Source of the DNA: Anseranas semipalmata
Taxonomy: Eukaryota; Chordata; Aves; Anseriformes; Anseranatidae
Direction of reading: 5' to 3'
NCBI GenBank assembly: GCA_013399115.1
Contig: VXAA01001968.1
Coordinates: forward strand, 492,540-556,539
DNA: 64,000 nt
Shown one piece after another: positions 38,471-50,815 of this stretch. Position numbers and translations under genes: made by a program. Numbering within the stretch: position 1 is the stretch's first letter; every line of letters begins with the position of its first letter. The notes below the pieces were generated by a model. The model saw only the letters and a program-made list of their open reading frames with translations, searched no databases and was not told the origin of the DNA.

Positions 38471-40227
38471 AGAAAGCCTCATCACATAAACAGTGAGAAC
38501 TGCATGTGAAAATAAAGTTTGTAATTAAAATTGACATTTCCCTGACTCCTGCTTCCACTGGTAGCCATCTTACTGAGGTCTGACAAGTGCTTGCAGGGCT
38601 GCCAAACCCCCAGGTTAATTCTATGCATAAATAACAGTGAGAATAAATTATTTCTGTAAGAGGAGTTCTGAAAATTAATTGAAAAGGTGAACTACTCACC
38701 CAAAATAAAAATATATAAAAGCATGCCTCAGACATCCTTAAGTATGGGAAACTGGACAGACAATGCCCTAAGCCTCAGCTAAATGTTAATTGGAGTATTA
38801 GAGACCTCAAACTTCACTGAAGGCAAAGTCAAAAATGAGGATCTATGCCAGCAGCCATGCACTAATTCTGCACAGAAAGTTGTGCATGAATGACCACATT
38901 TCCAGGGCACAGCAAGAATTTTGCTCAGTGTAACAGTACTTCTAGACAGTCATATGTGAAGGTGTAACATAATAATTTAGCAGATTTTTTTCAAGGTCAG
39001 CAACTGCAGGATCTAGATTTTTAGATTTTCTTGCAGGCCAGGTACATCCCTTTTCTACAGCAGTTTTGATGTGTTTTTCTGAGCTCACAGACAGGGGACT
39101 GAGAGATTTTACTTTACATTTGCAATAGGATAGCATGCCCAGAATATCAGTGCCACAGTTCATCTGGTCATCACTTGTGATTATCTCTTTATAACCCAGT
39201 TTAGGGCTACACAATACTAGAGCAGAGCTAGTTGAAAATATAACCTCTCAAAACATATAGTGTGGACACTGTCTCCTCTGAACCAATTGTTTCACTCTGC
39301 AGATCTGTTCCCACTGAGCTGCAGTATTTGCGAATGTACAGACAACCTCAGCCTCAAGCACAGAGAGACTTTATCTGCTGTGCTGTCCCGACTTCACTCG
39401 CATCACAAAAGCAAGACAAAACCATCCACAACAGAGGCACATCCAGTCCACCTGGAGAGTGGTAGCCGCACTCCCAGATTTGCTTGCTGCTTTAGATATT
39501 GGGTCATGGGCAATAATGTGAAGAGTTCCCAGGTCTGTCAAACTAAATGGATTTTTCATTCCATTAGTACAAATTTTATATCTACCAGGGACTTTTCAGC
39601 TGTACTATCACAAACTGTACTCAGATCACATCCTCTTTCCTTCCATAAACTGTTATGTCTCTAGATGCATATTGTCATCCCCAGGCTGAGCCTGATACAT
39701 TCATACTCATTTGTACATATTTCTTTGTGTGAACTGAAAGCCTAGCTCTTTTTATCTCAAAACAATCAGCAGAAATAGGAATTTCTATTAATCCCATATC
39801 TGTGGGACAACTGACAACACATGATGTATGTCTATAACTGTATTGTACACCTGGCCAGGGAAATCCAAAACAAGTTTCAGATTCAACAAGCTAAGAACTT
39901 CTATGGACCTGCTCTGTCCTGCCAGGACAGTCAGGATCTGTAACCAACATCCTAGTTAAAGGTGAATTCCCAAAAGATCAAGACAAAACTGTAGGCCTGC
40001 TTGGGTCTTCACAAGTGGAAGGTGTGTAAAACAATTCCAGATACTATTCTCACTGGTCAGCATGCCACACAGACGTGTGGGCACAGACTATATCCCATTC
40101 TTTACCCCAATTTGTATAATCCTAGCTCCTGCTGTTTTGTAGCCTGTCTCCTTGTGCTCCAGCCCAGCTTGTTCCTAGTTCTGCCCCCTCCAGCTACTTC
40201 CTTTGCTTGAACTGAACTGTTTGTTTT
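38471..40227. other. Unique sequence, no supported gene
   Basis: The 134-codon plus frame at 39260-39664 is overlapped by open frames in a second plus frame and on the minus strand (39371-39559). It has no domain, so I do not call it. No repeat is recognised. Confidence 0.45.
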
Positions 40228-40251
40228 TTGTTGTTGTTGTTGTTGTTGTTG
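40228..40251. repeat. (TTG)n microsatellite
   Basis: Eight TTG units in a T-rich context. Confidence 0.92.
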
Positions 40252-40721
40252 TTTTTCTGAGAGTGCTTGTTATTTGACAAGCAATTTATTTTCCTTATTG
40301 ATCATCCTCTTTTCATCTCCCCTCCATAGATCAGACCTCTAAAATAAATCTTGATGGCTGGAGACTAGCTGGTTCTTAAGTCTCCCTGAATTTTCTCCTG
40401 TCTCTCTCCTTTCCTCCTTCCCCACCCTTAGTGACTGCAGGGCTAGCTCTGCCTGTCAGGTGAACTTCAGCCTTTTTCTGAGCTCCAGATAGAGCTGGAC
40501 ATCACAACCCAACATCCCACAGTATCACTGATACATTGTCTTAGCTTTTACACAAAGACTTTTCCTCTTCTAGGATGCTCAGCATTAGTCATAAAGATAA
40601 CAGGCAAGTGAGTTTCTCCACCATTTGTCAATTTTTATTAGATATTGAAGATATATGCTAAATTTAAGCCTCAATAAGCCCAGGCTCAACTTAATCAAAA
40701 TTTAGTGCAATCTCAAGGCTT
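40252..40721. other. Unique sequence, nothing recognised
   Basis: No long open frame and no repeat is seen before the CR1 piece. Confidence 0.5.
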
Positions 40722-40996
40722 AGTTGCCCTTTCATCCACCAGAACCCCCAAGTCCTTCTCTGCAAGGCTGCTCTCAGTGAGTTCTTCTCCCAGTCTGTAC
40801 TTGTGTCTGGGATTGCCCTGACCCAGGTGCAGCACCTTGCACTTGGACTTGTTGAACCTCATTAGGTTCATGTGGGCCCACTTCTCAAACCTGTCCAGGT
40901 CCCTCTGGATGGCATCCCTTCCTTCTGTTGTATCAACTGCACCACTCAGCTTGGTGTCATCTGCAAGCCTGCTGAGGGTGCACTCAATCCCACTAT
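40722..40996 (-). mobile_element. Internal CR1 LINE fragment
   Basis: On the minus strand this is the CR1 reverse-transcriptase end, from the (L)ADDTKLSG catalytic-box region through the LGVLVDE block. It closely matches 49123-49395 on the plus strand, with about ten differences by eye over some 255 bases. It has neither the CR1 3' end nor the tail. New CR1 insertions always carry the 3' end, so the rest was probably lost by later deletion. The plus-strand 143-codon frame that starts in it (40837-41268) is an antisense artefact. Confidence 0.92.
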
Positions 40997-42678
40997 GTGA
41001 TATCTTATGTTTTCAGCTGCTCCCTCAGTCCCACAGCTGGAAGGGATCCTTTGGACGTGACTTAGCTCTTTGTAGGCTTTACCAGCCTGCTTTCCAGGGC
41101 CACAATTATGAGCTGCCTCCTGCTTTTTGCCAGGATATGTATTTGTGTGAGTCCCGGGCTCTGGCCGCACACGCTCCTGGACCAAGAGAACTTGCACATG
41201 CAGTGGCTCTCTCTCCTCCTGCCCTGTTCCCTCCCTTCTCCAGCCCTCCCCTACTCCTGACAACATAATTTTAGCATTCAACCATTTGTGTTGCCTCTGG
41301 CACCTGTCAGACCTTCTACTAAATTAATATAACTCACTAAAAAGGCAGAAAATATCCAGTATTTCACTAGGTTTGCAGTCTTTGTTTCAGTGAGGCATCT
41401 CAACTCACAGAAAAGTCACTTCAGGAGGCACAGGGCAGGTGACAGGAGAGCAGATGAGCAGGGGGACAGGGAAGATGGGAATGTGCAGTGAGACCTTGCC
41501 TCTGGCCAAATGACAGCTTCTTAATTTGTCTCACCATGTCTTGAGAAACCGTGTCTTTAGACTCAATCTGTCCTTGACACTACAAGGCAACCAGCAGAGA
41601 TGCAGAGCCAGGAATAGGGGAGGGGAGAACTGGGCCAATCCTCACACTGGCAGATGTTTTGCAAAATACCTCTCCCAGAGGTAGAAAAATGAATGGGCAG
41701 AATGAAACATATCTTATTTGTCATAAGATATGTTCCCTTTGGTTCAGGTCCTGAACAGCTTCTTGCTTAGACCTAGCAACGCTTACAGCGTGACAAGGCA
41801 TTTTTCCTGCTTAATTCCATATGCAGATGTAGGCTTCAGTCCATGTGTTTGATTTTAGCCTGATCCTAGCCAGTCGGCACACTTACTCCCAACAAGGTTA
41901 AGTCTCTCTAGTAATCAGATGGTCAGTACCTCTGGGTGGGTCCTCAGTGGGGTTTGAATGTGGCACCCTGGGAGCTGGCATTTTGCCTCATTTAAGAAAC
42001 CCACAACTACTACACTATATATTTGACTCAAATTTCTGTGTGATCCAGCCACCACAGAGGAACGGAGACCCATAATCTGTGAGCAGAGTTAGTCCTCCTG
42101 TGCCCCACAGGTAAATTAGAAACCATTCCCTCTTTGTTGAGCCTATTTTCCCTTCCACCCAAAATACTGTCTAATTTCCTGCTGGTTTTTTCTGGTGCCC
42201 TTTTTTGTTATTTTTTTAATAATGACACTTTACTTTTACTCTGTTCCCTTCCTATGTGACTCAACTGTAATTTCTTAGAGGACTTCATTATAAGAGATGT
42301 CAGACTGCAGGTTTTTTTTTTCTCTAAAACTGACTGAAAACTCAAAACTCCATCCAAGGCAGGTAAATATTCCAAAGGGAAGCCAGTCTCCTAGTATTCT
42401 GGAGGTGATATGATAAGTTGTATTTTAGAGTCAGCTTTTCCCCCTCCTGCTGTGATATAAGAAATTGTTTTGTGAAACTTGTTGCTAACACTGAAATGAT
42501 CAGGGCAAAAAAAAAAAAAAAATGAAGCAGCAAGTTTCCAAGCTGTGGCATCAGTCCTCCAGTAAAGCAAGTTTTCAGCTAAAAATATCTATGATATTTT
42601 GAACTAAAAAGAGGATTTGGTGTGAAGAAAGCTTGAAATCACTATTCTCACCTCTTCTGCTAGGTGTTTGCTGCTCAG
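40997..42678. other. Unique sequence, GC-richer at left
   Basis: About 41000-41270 is GC-rich and pyrimidine-rich on the plus strand but has no recognisable gene, and both strands are open by chance. A poly-A run lies at 42507-42522. Nothing else is seen. Confidence 0.45.
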
Positions 42679-42714
42679 TATATGAGCATATATATGCTCA
42701 TATATATGAGCATA
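42679..42714. repeat. Overlapping perfect AT palindromes
   Basis: TATGAGCATA and its inverse alternate three times. This gives a perfect 26-bp palindrome (42679-42704) overlapping a perfect 22-bp palindrome (42693-42714). The sequence can switch between alternative cruciforms. Confidence 0.92.
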
Positions 42715-45700
42715 CATTTTATATGAGATCATCACCATGATACTTATAACACCCTGGTCAGCAGAGACTGTAAGGTTAATACTCAAAAACAGTAAATTCT
42801 TTTTTTCTCTAATATCTAGTATGCAACTCCTTTTAAAGTGTTCCTTGAAGAATTAAGGGATGATAACCTATGACACAGTTGCCCACATTGTTAGGGAAGA
42901 TTTGATGTCCCCAAAAATCCTTTCCAGATCTCTAAATCTCCTGTGCTAGTGAAAGATGGGTTACAATGAATTCGTTGTAAATATAGAGCTCTGATACAGC
43001 TGTACACTTCTGCCTTCCACCAACAGGGACCAACAACAGAGGCCTAAATATTTGTTGTATCCCTTTGTAACAAGTTTCTGTGTCATCTTTAAGCCTGATG
43101 TAGGTTTAGTTAGCTTGCGAGTCCTTGGTTAACTTTGCAAGCTTGCTCCCAAGAAAGAGGGAGCAGAAGGGGTGAAAGAAAGCAAATCCCCATGCCAGAC
43201 TATGGTTTTCTCAAAATTTGCACAAGCATTAATCAGCACATTGCTGCAAAACAGAACAAATAAAAGCATTGTGTTCTTTTGAAAGATCAGTTTAAAGGGT
43301 TTTGAACTGACTCAGGCATACATATCCCTCAGGGACATCTTTGATTTCTGTATTGTTCTCCTGATCACACAGTGTGTTGCCAGAATGAGATTTTTCACTG
43401 TTTGTCTTCTTTTTCTTATTGGGCACAGTATTTAGGCAGAAAATCTGTCAGAACGGAATGGCTGCATATAAATGTTATTCTTAGTAAGGCTTCTGATATT
43501 ATAGCTCAGCATGTTTGGAATATTGATCACAGCATTTAAATTTGCAATTAAAATTATAATTTCTTTTTCCACTGATTTTTGGACTAATTTTATGCAAAAT
43601 ACAGCCTAGGATTGACATAAGGGCAATAAAAATTGCACAGAAAAATCTGTACTGAGTTAATCGTTAAACATATGGTCACACGCAATGTAAAGGGGCAGGC
43701 AATACAAACCAAGAAGTGAATGGGGACATTGAGTAGCTTTATAAATACAGATGCTTTCATTACTGTTACAACTTGCATTTTCATTCTTTTCTTCTCGTCG
43801 TCATTTCCTACACAATCTTTTTTCTGTTTTTCCATATTAGTGATGATCAACATTCACGTCAGCCAGCAGTGGTCCAGAGAGCTGCTGACTTCAACACAGA
43901 GTGAACTAGGGTGAAGAGGGCTAGAAATTTGACCCTTGGTATTCTGGAATCTTGTTTTTATGACGCACCAACAAAAATAAGGATGCTAAATTCCAAGAGA
44001 TCACATGCAATGATGGCACGGTGTGGGGTATGATGTGATCATCATGAATTGTTTGGCATTTGACTGGTTGGAAGTTGGATTCAAAGGTTAGTAAATTTAA
44101 CTGGAAGGTTTCCTGAATGTATTCATATTGATTCCTTTGCACTCAAAGGTCTTGGGTGCATACCAAAATTTTACCTACTATTATATAGCATAAATCAAAC
44201 TCAAAACCAGTCAATGCAGTTTAATTTTTACTACTAGATTCTTCAGCATGTTCATAGTTCTTCTTGAACTATATCTAAAAGAGCACCACTTTCTGATCTT
44301 AGTGATCTTAGTGATTCAGTGATGAACCATACTGGTGATCAAATCCAGCAATTACAGAACTCTACCATGAGTTGTAACACATCTTCTCTAGTCAATGTCT
44401 GAGCTGTAGGTCACCCTATTAGGACCCTTTCATAATTCTTACAAAGTGAGTTTTGCTAAGATTGCCTTCTCCATTTTATCCCTTAGTTCCATCTATCACA
44501 TCATTAACCAATAATTTTATTCATTTATTGCACTGATCCACATACCAGTATTTTAGTACCCCTCAAAATTGTTTATCTCTGTCACTTCATCTTGTCTTCA
44601 CATATATTTAATATCTGATTTCAGAACCTGCATCAATAATTCTTTTTTTTATATTTTATATAGAAAAGAATACTTGAAATGCTCTTCATTGAAATGTCAT
44701 CCAAGTTTGCAGTGTGATCCAATAAAACCAATTAACAAATGACATGGTAATACTACCGAAACATTACTGTATGCTCATACTAGGTAAACTATTAATTTAT
44801 ATTAGCACAGTAGGTAGGATTTTTCTTTGTTTTCCTCCATTTTTCTTAAAAAAAAAAAAATCAGAATTAGCAATTAAGAACAATGGTTTCATTATCAAGC
44901 AGAAAAGGAAAAACAAAAAATAAAATTAAAAATCCATGTATCGTTTTTCTAGTGACTAACATAGTATTACAAATACATGAAAATGATTTGAAATCACTCA
45001 TTTTTATGACAATAAGGTGTCTTTAATCTTTTCCAATGCTTTCTATTAACAGGAGACCTCATTATAGTATTTAGATTATTACAGCATACACTGCAAATGC
45101 ATTTACTCATTCTTCATATTCCACTCATAGCTGTCAAATGACTGGAATTTCATTACTCCCCTCATTTTTCCTAACTACCTTAATCTTTTGTGTAGCTTCA
45201 CTATTTCCCTAGTTGACCTCATTCTGGGAAGCATTAAGGAACATGAGAACAATACAGAAATGATCAGCTATAGCTTTTTATTGATCCTATGTTTTGACAA
45301 TACCAACTTCCTCTACCCAATAAAAACAATAGTCGTCACTCTTGCACTGTAAGAGGCCTGGGTGAAGCTAGGAAAATGAATGAGTGGAGGGGGAAAGTGC
45401 TGATAAAGTAAATAAGTGAATAAACTTAAATCATTCCCAACAGACTAAATTTTTATCTCAGACCAAAACCTACGGATGGAAACCAACTTCTAGTTGCCAG
45501 GTCTGTCAAGATGATAACGTAGAATACAGTGCAATCATTTAATGATTTTAATCTAGTTCAGTGAAGCCAAAACCATCTGGTACAAAGGACACTTTGGCAG
45601 ATTGAATACAGTGAGAACACTGTTCTTGTTGCTGTTATGGTCTGATAACAAAGGAAATATACACAACCAAAGCCATTAAAAAAACATTTGCAGTCTATCT

Positions 45701-46134
45701 TGCAACCAAAGGTAGAATAATAATATTCGGCAGAGCACTAATTATAATTGTATGGAGTTTCCCAACAGAGACATTGCAAACCAATTGCCACTTGTCTGTT
45801 CCCAAGTATTTTCAGCATGCACATCATCGGTAAATGTATCTTTTCATTTATGTGACAATATTTTTACTCTTTTGTTTTCCCTGGCAATTGTTTTATTGCT
45901 ATCTGAGAGAGATTAGTGAAACACTTCAGAACAAGTAAGAACATCTCTGAATCTGCCCCTGATTTTAGGTCTAGGTTAAAAGGGACTCTTAATAAAATAA
46001 AGCAAGATAGGCAATCGTTGATATTCATATTTCAAGCTAGGACTGGAACAGGAACTGAGATCAGACCATGAGAAAGACATTTATTCATGCATTCCTGACT
46101 AGCAATATAAATTACTCCATCATCTCAAACATCA
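42715..46134. other. Unique AT-rich sequence, no gene seen
   Basis: Frames at 43590-43853 (-), 43720-43914 (+) and 43921-44142 (-) overlap or abut and lack motifs. A poly-A run lies near 44849-44861. No transposon is recognised. Confidence 0.5.
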
Positions 46135-46190
46135 CCCCCCCTCAAAAAAAAAAAAAAGAAAAAAAAAGAAAAAAAAAAGAAAAGAAAAGA
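46135..46190. repeat. C7 plus A-rich (A6-9 G)n tract
   Basis: Seven C, then TC, then a purine-only stretch of A runs separated by single G. It resembles the complementary strand of the 26.6-26.9 kb tract on a smaller scale. Confidence 0.92.
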
Positions 46191-46896
46191 TGTGTGCTTT
46201 CTGCTTCATTCATTCATTCTTGAGTGCCAGAGAAATTTTAAAGATGTACAAAAGGTGCAATTTCCTAACTAAACACCTCATATTAAATTATGTTGGTTGG
46301 CTTGAGTGATTAGAAACTACTAGGGAAAATATGGGTGGAGCATTTAATTTACAGAGACAAAAATCACTATTAGAAATAAACTAATAAACTAAAGCCAAAA
46401 AATCCCAAGCCCCAAAATATGACAGTATTAGAACTGGATGCAATATTTCCTTTTCTTTCTCAGCAATACTATTTACAAAGGTAAAACTTATTACATATAT
46501 ACTTCTGTCTTAATACAGTCAAGGTTTTTTTTATGGTCCTTTTTTGCCACACTATTTTGTTGACAGCTTGACCACTTCATCTCCTAAGCCACTTTTCAGG
46601 CTGACTGTTTTCCTGAAAATGCTTGTCATCCCTTCTTCCAAAAGACATGACTTTGTATTAGTATTAAAATTCATTTTCTTTGAACAGTTAGTTCTTATGA
46701 GGTGACTACAGGCTCTGTGTCACTTTATCACCCACGGAATTCATATCATTCACTGATGAAAAAACTTGAATCTGTCAAGCTAATAGCCACTCTTCATAAA
46801 AATCCCAGACAAACACTCCAACAATAAAAATGCTACTTCTTATTTAGCTATTAATTAATTGGTTGGTAAAGTTAAGCTATATCAAGATTTTCAAAT
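46191..46896. other. Unique sequence, nothing recognised
   Basis: AT-rich, without a long frame or repeat. Confidence 0.5.
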
Positions 46897-47126
46897 GCTG
46901 GGCAGGCTGGATAATAGGAAAAGGTTCTTCACCGAGAGGGTGGTGGAACGGGCTCCCCAGGGAAGTGGTCATGGCATCAAGCCTGCTGGAGTTCAAAAAG
47001 TGTTTGGACAATGCTCTCACTCATATGGTTTGATTTTTGGGTGGTTCTGTGCAGAATCAGGAGCTGGACTCAACAATCTTTGTGGGTCCTTTCCAACTCA
47101 GGATATTCTGTGATTCTATGAGTCTA
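46897..47126 (+). mobile_element. CR1 LINE 3' end
   Basis: The sequence runs from GGGCAGGCTGGATAATAGG through TTCTTCACCGAGAGGGTGG and GGAGCTGGACTCAACAATC to the terminal TTCTGTGATTCTATGAG units. This is the last part of ORF2 plus the 3' end of a CR1. Its wording differs from the 12 kb and 61.7 kb copies, so it is another subfamily. It is 5' truncated to about 230 bases, and its tail is short and not expanded. The 84-codon frame across it (46859-47113) is incidental. Confidence 0.92.
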
Positions 47127-49115
47127 ATACTTAAAAAAGAGGACATGGAGCACTAAGTCTGAAGACTGGCAGAAGTCTAGTGTATCTGTGGCCAATTCAT
47201 TCCATCTCAAAGGCTGAGTAGTGACTAGCACAAAAGGCAGGTACTATTGCCTGCACAAAGGCGATAGTAAGTAACCATAATTTTTTCAAATACCTGTCCT
47301 GATCGCCTTAGTCTATACAGTGTTTCAACTCATCTAAGAATTGCTTTGTTCCATTCACCCTCAACAATACTAAGATAGCTTCGTAAATTCTGAAGCTGGA
47401 AAGCTGTTACCACCTAATTTGAAGTGCTAACTCCAGAGGTAACAAAGATGTGACTAGCAGAGAACATGGAGGAAATGAGACAGAGAAAAGAAAGAATAAT
47501 AGAGGATGATATGAGGAAGAGAGAACTCAGGGAAAAAAAAATTGTCGTTATTGGACCTGGCAACATGCACAGTAATCTTCCATAAGGCTGATCTTGTTCC
47601 TCATCTTGCACCAAGTTTCTCCGATCTCTTTCCTTTCACACAAAAGCTTGCGTAAGAATGTTGGGATAATCAGATAGCAGTTCAGGAATCAATTTATCTC
47701 CATCACCCTTCTGCTGTTGAGGGTGGCCTTCTCACCTGCTTACATGTTATGGCCTGCATCCTGACGGTACTGATTTATTAAGTCCCTTTAGTGAGACCAT
47801 TAGCCCCACTGAAAACAAGTGTATGCGTGGCAACTCATAGGCCTAAAGTTATTTGTTCACAACATATTTTGCAGGCTGGGCTCTGGTGTGGAGAAAGGAC
47901 CAAAAGTATTGATGAATATACTACCTGGCAATTTCAGAACCAGAGTTTTAAGATACTGCAGAATCTCCACAGAAAACTTTAAATCAAAACAAAAATGCAA
48001 AACAAGAAAAAACAAAAAGCAACAACAGCAAAGAAACCCTCCTGATGCAAACTGTACTACATTAGCAATTTAATTATATTTTTGTAATATATCTCTAGAA
48101 AGAAAAAAGAACTAAGCTGCTGGTAATGTCAGCCTGATTAGTATGATTGAAAATAATAACAGCATAAGTGAAGTAAAGTGTATAATAATGAAGCTGAAAG
48201 GTCACCCACAGTCTATATCTCGCAATGTTCATACATCCCACTATCAGCCAATAATGGCAAATATCTGTATATGTGTAATATGTGTAAGAGATGAAAGTGA
48301 CAAACAAAATGCTATACCATTTTGTCTTTTTCTTCTTCTTCTTTTTTTTTTTGAAAAAATAGTTTTCTGGAATATTGTCAGATAAAAATAACAATTTGCA
48401 TAAGGGCATAATAAAGCATATGGTTTGCAGATAAGAATTTCTTTCAGAATTATAATAAGGCATGTGTTACTTTGTGGCACAATTATAGAGGGAGATGAAT
48501 GAATTGTGTGTTCTGCATTTCTGTACAAATTTATACAACAAGAATTAACTTTGCTGCACTCTCTACCTTTTTCTAGAAAGGAAATTACTCAATTTCCAGG
48601 CATGAATAAACAAACAACTTTTATATATTTGGAGGTAGTTAAAAAAAGGATAAATTAGGTCCTGCAATTACAGTGTTGCAAACATTTTCTTCATTTGATG
48701 AATTTACAAGGATGCAAACTACCTATATGAACAAATAAACATCGCCTGTATTCAATTAAACCATTGCTTCCTTCATGTTTTAATTACATAATTAATGTGA
48801 TAAATTAAACTGTCTCTCAGCGAACCATTCAGTTTAAATACAGAATTGATATTAGTGCACTTTGCTATTTGAGCACAAAAAGTAATTTGGATGATGAAAT
48901 TATCTCTCAGGTACTTCTCTGTTTTCACTTTCACTTTAGAGAAAAAAAAAAAAAAAAAGATAGACCATAGACACTAAAACATAAGTTCTACCTTGCAGTA
49001 TTTTACAGCCACAGAACATTCAGAAGAGGAAAGATGTTTTATCACACCTGGTCAATACATTTTCCCCATAAACTCTAGGCATATGTCCAAAGGGGATCAG
49101 AACAAGATGTCCTAA
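47127..49115. other. Unique sequence, possible conserved element
   Basis: No supported gene. T- or A-rich runs lie at 48331-48358 and 48943-48958. About 48700-48910 is AT-rich, with several TTAATTA/ATTAAT-type motifs, and reads like conserved regulatory DNA (see findings). Confidence 0.45.
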
Positions 49116-50050
49116 CATAATAGACAGTGGGATCGAGTGCACCCTCAGCAGGCTTGCAGATGACACCAAGCTGAGTGGTGCAGTTGATACAACAGAAGGA
49201 AGGGATGCCATCCAAAGGGACCTGGACAAGTTTGAGAAGTGGGCCCATGTGAACCTAATGAGGTTCAACAAGTCCAAGTGCAAGATGCTGCACCTGGGAC
49301 AGGGCAATCCCAGACACAAATACAGCCTGGAAGAAGAACTCACTGAGAGCAGCCTTGCAGAGAAGGACTTGGGGGTTCTGGTGGACGAAAAGCTCGATAT
49401 GAGCCAGCAGTGTGTGCTTGCAGCCCAGAAGGCCAGCTGTGTCCTGGGCTGCATCAAGAGAGGCGTGGCTAGCAGGTCAAGAGGTGATTGTCCTCCTCTA
49501 CTCTGCCCTCCTGAGGCCCCACTTGGAGCACTGCATCCAGGTCTGGTGTCCCCAGCACAAGAAGGACATGGACCTGTTAGAGTGGGTCCAGAGGAGGCCA
49601 CAAAGATGATCAGAGGGCTGGAGCACCTCTCCTATAAAGAAAAGCTGCGAGAGCTGGGGATGTTCAGCCTGGAGTAGAGAAGGCTCCAGGGAGACCTCAT
49701 TGCAGCCTTTCAATACCTAAAGGGGGCCTACAGGAAAGCTGGAAAGGGACTTTTCACTTGGGCAGATAGTGATAGGACAAGGGGGAATGGCTTTAAACCA
49801 GAAGAGGGGAGATTTAGCTTAGATGTTTAGGAGGAAATTTGTCACTCAGAGGGTGGTGAGGCACTGGAAGAGGTTGACCCAAAAAGATGTGGAGGCCCCA
49901 TCTCTGGTGGTGTTGAAGGCCAGATTGGATGGGACCCCGGGCAGCCTGATCTAGCGGATGGCATCCCTGCCCATGGCAGGGGGTTGTAGCTGGATGATCT
50001 TTAAGGTCCCTTCCAACCCAAACCATTCTGTGATTCTCTGATATGATTCT
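49116..50050 (+). mobile_element. CR1 LINE, 3' 0.9 kb
   Basis: The longest CR1 piece in the window. It runs from within the reverse-transcriptase region (GACAGTGGGATCGAGTGC) through the end of ORF2 to the 3' end (CATTCTGTGATTCTCTGATA). Truncation at the 5' end is typical of CR1, which copies itself by target-primed reverse transcription and often stops early. The element is moderately young: most of the protein can be read despite a few breaks. It is inactive. The minus-strand 193-codon frame (49020-49601) is its antisense shadow. Confidence 0.96.
49123..49800 (+). pseudogene. CR1 ORF2 C-terminal remnant, frameshifted
   Basis: The C-terminal part of the CR1 reverse transcriptase. Frame 1 reads the catalytic box as LADDTKLSG (the family has FADD), then [14 protein letters not shown] and [12 protein letters not shown], up to about 49474. 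There, relative to the family, about two bases are missing in the GGTCAAGAGGTG stretch. The reading moves to frame 2 with [18 protein letters not shown]. Near 49595 about one base is missing and the reading returns to frame 1 with [21 protein letters not shown] lysine codon has become TAG at 49675-49677. More stops follow near 49830 and 49990. No endonuclease domain is present. Confidence 0.9.
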
Positions 50051-50762
50051 AACGGTGCTAAATCCCATCCTTTTCCATACATAGCTCCATAAACTGCTCT
50101 TCAGCAAAGACACCAAAATGGTTTGCCTGCAGGATTCTTTCCTGTATACATAAGCACATGTACTCTGTTTTTGCAGCTTATTTCTGTGTCATTCCATTAA
50201 ACAGTGAAACTCACTTCTTCAGGAGGCTATGTAGAGCCTAATTAAGAAAGTTGAAAAACAATTAGATATATTCATGCAAGAAAAATTCATAAAAGACAAA
50301 GCTGCAGACTGCTAAGATCTGGGAGCTAGGAGGATACACAAAGGAAATGTTGTGTGCTTGCTTTTTTTTTATAATGTGCCCCAGATTTCTGTGTCTGACC
50401 CCGTTAGAGAAAGGGTGTTAACTCCCAGTTGAGAGTTAGATGCAACACTTTTAGCTCCAGCAGAGAAAGAATTACAGCTTGCCTCACAAGGCAGATACAT
50501 TATTTAACACAACAAGCATGGGCTCTGGGCAATGAAAATCAATCACAGTCGTCCGAAGGATTATCCTACTTGATTGAAAGTCCTCTCAGACAGATAGCTG
50601 GTCTCTCTTTGTGACACCACAACTACAGCAAATGTAAAGCTTCTACTTTATTTATAGACTTTATTGCTGGTACAAATATTAACTGTTAGTTAGACATCCA
50701 TTTGGAAATTCATTCCCAGTAATGTTCCACTTCATAGCTCACCAATCTGATGGTATTAGTAG
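50051..50762. other. Unique sequence, nothing recognised
   Basis: One short frame (50429-50614) without support. No repeat is seen. Confidence 0.5.
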
Positions 50763-50815
50763 TCTCTGCTAAATCTCAGCTACATCTCTGCTAAGTCTCA
50801 GCTAAAAGCTGAGAC
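50763..50815. repeat. 22-bp tandem duplication ending in hairpin
   Basis: Two 22-base units (50763-50784 and 50785-50806) begin TCTCTGCTAA and differ at a few bases. The second unit runs into a perfect 9-bp inverted repeat, GTCTCAGCT / AGCTGAGAC, with a 3-base loop (50795-50815). Confidence 0.88.

Noticed and set aside
39260..39664. 134-codon plus frame with a cysteine/histidine look
   Set aside because: Cys and His spacing fits no zinc-binding pattern, and two other frames are open over the same bases.
40946..41281. GC-rich 111-codon minus frame
   Set aside because: Partly overlaps the CR1 fragment, and the opposite strand is open too; no domain.
49020..49601. 193-codon minus-strand frame, longest in the window
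   Set aside because: It is the antisense of the CR1 reverse-transcriptase region, and its first part is non-CR1 flank.
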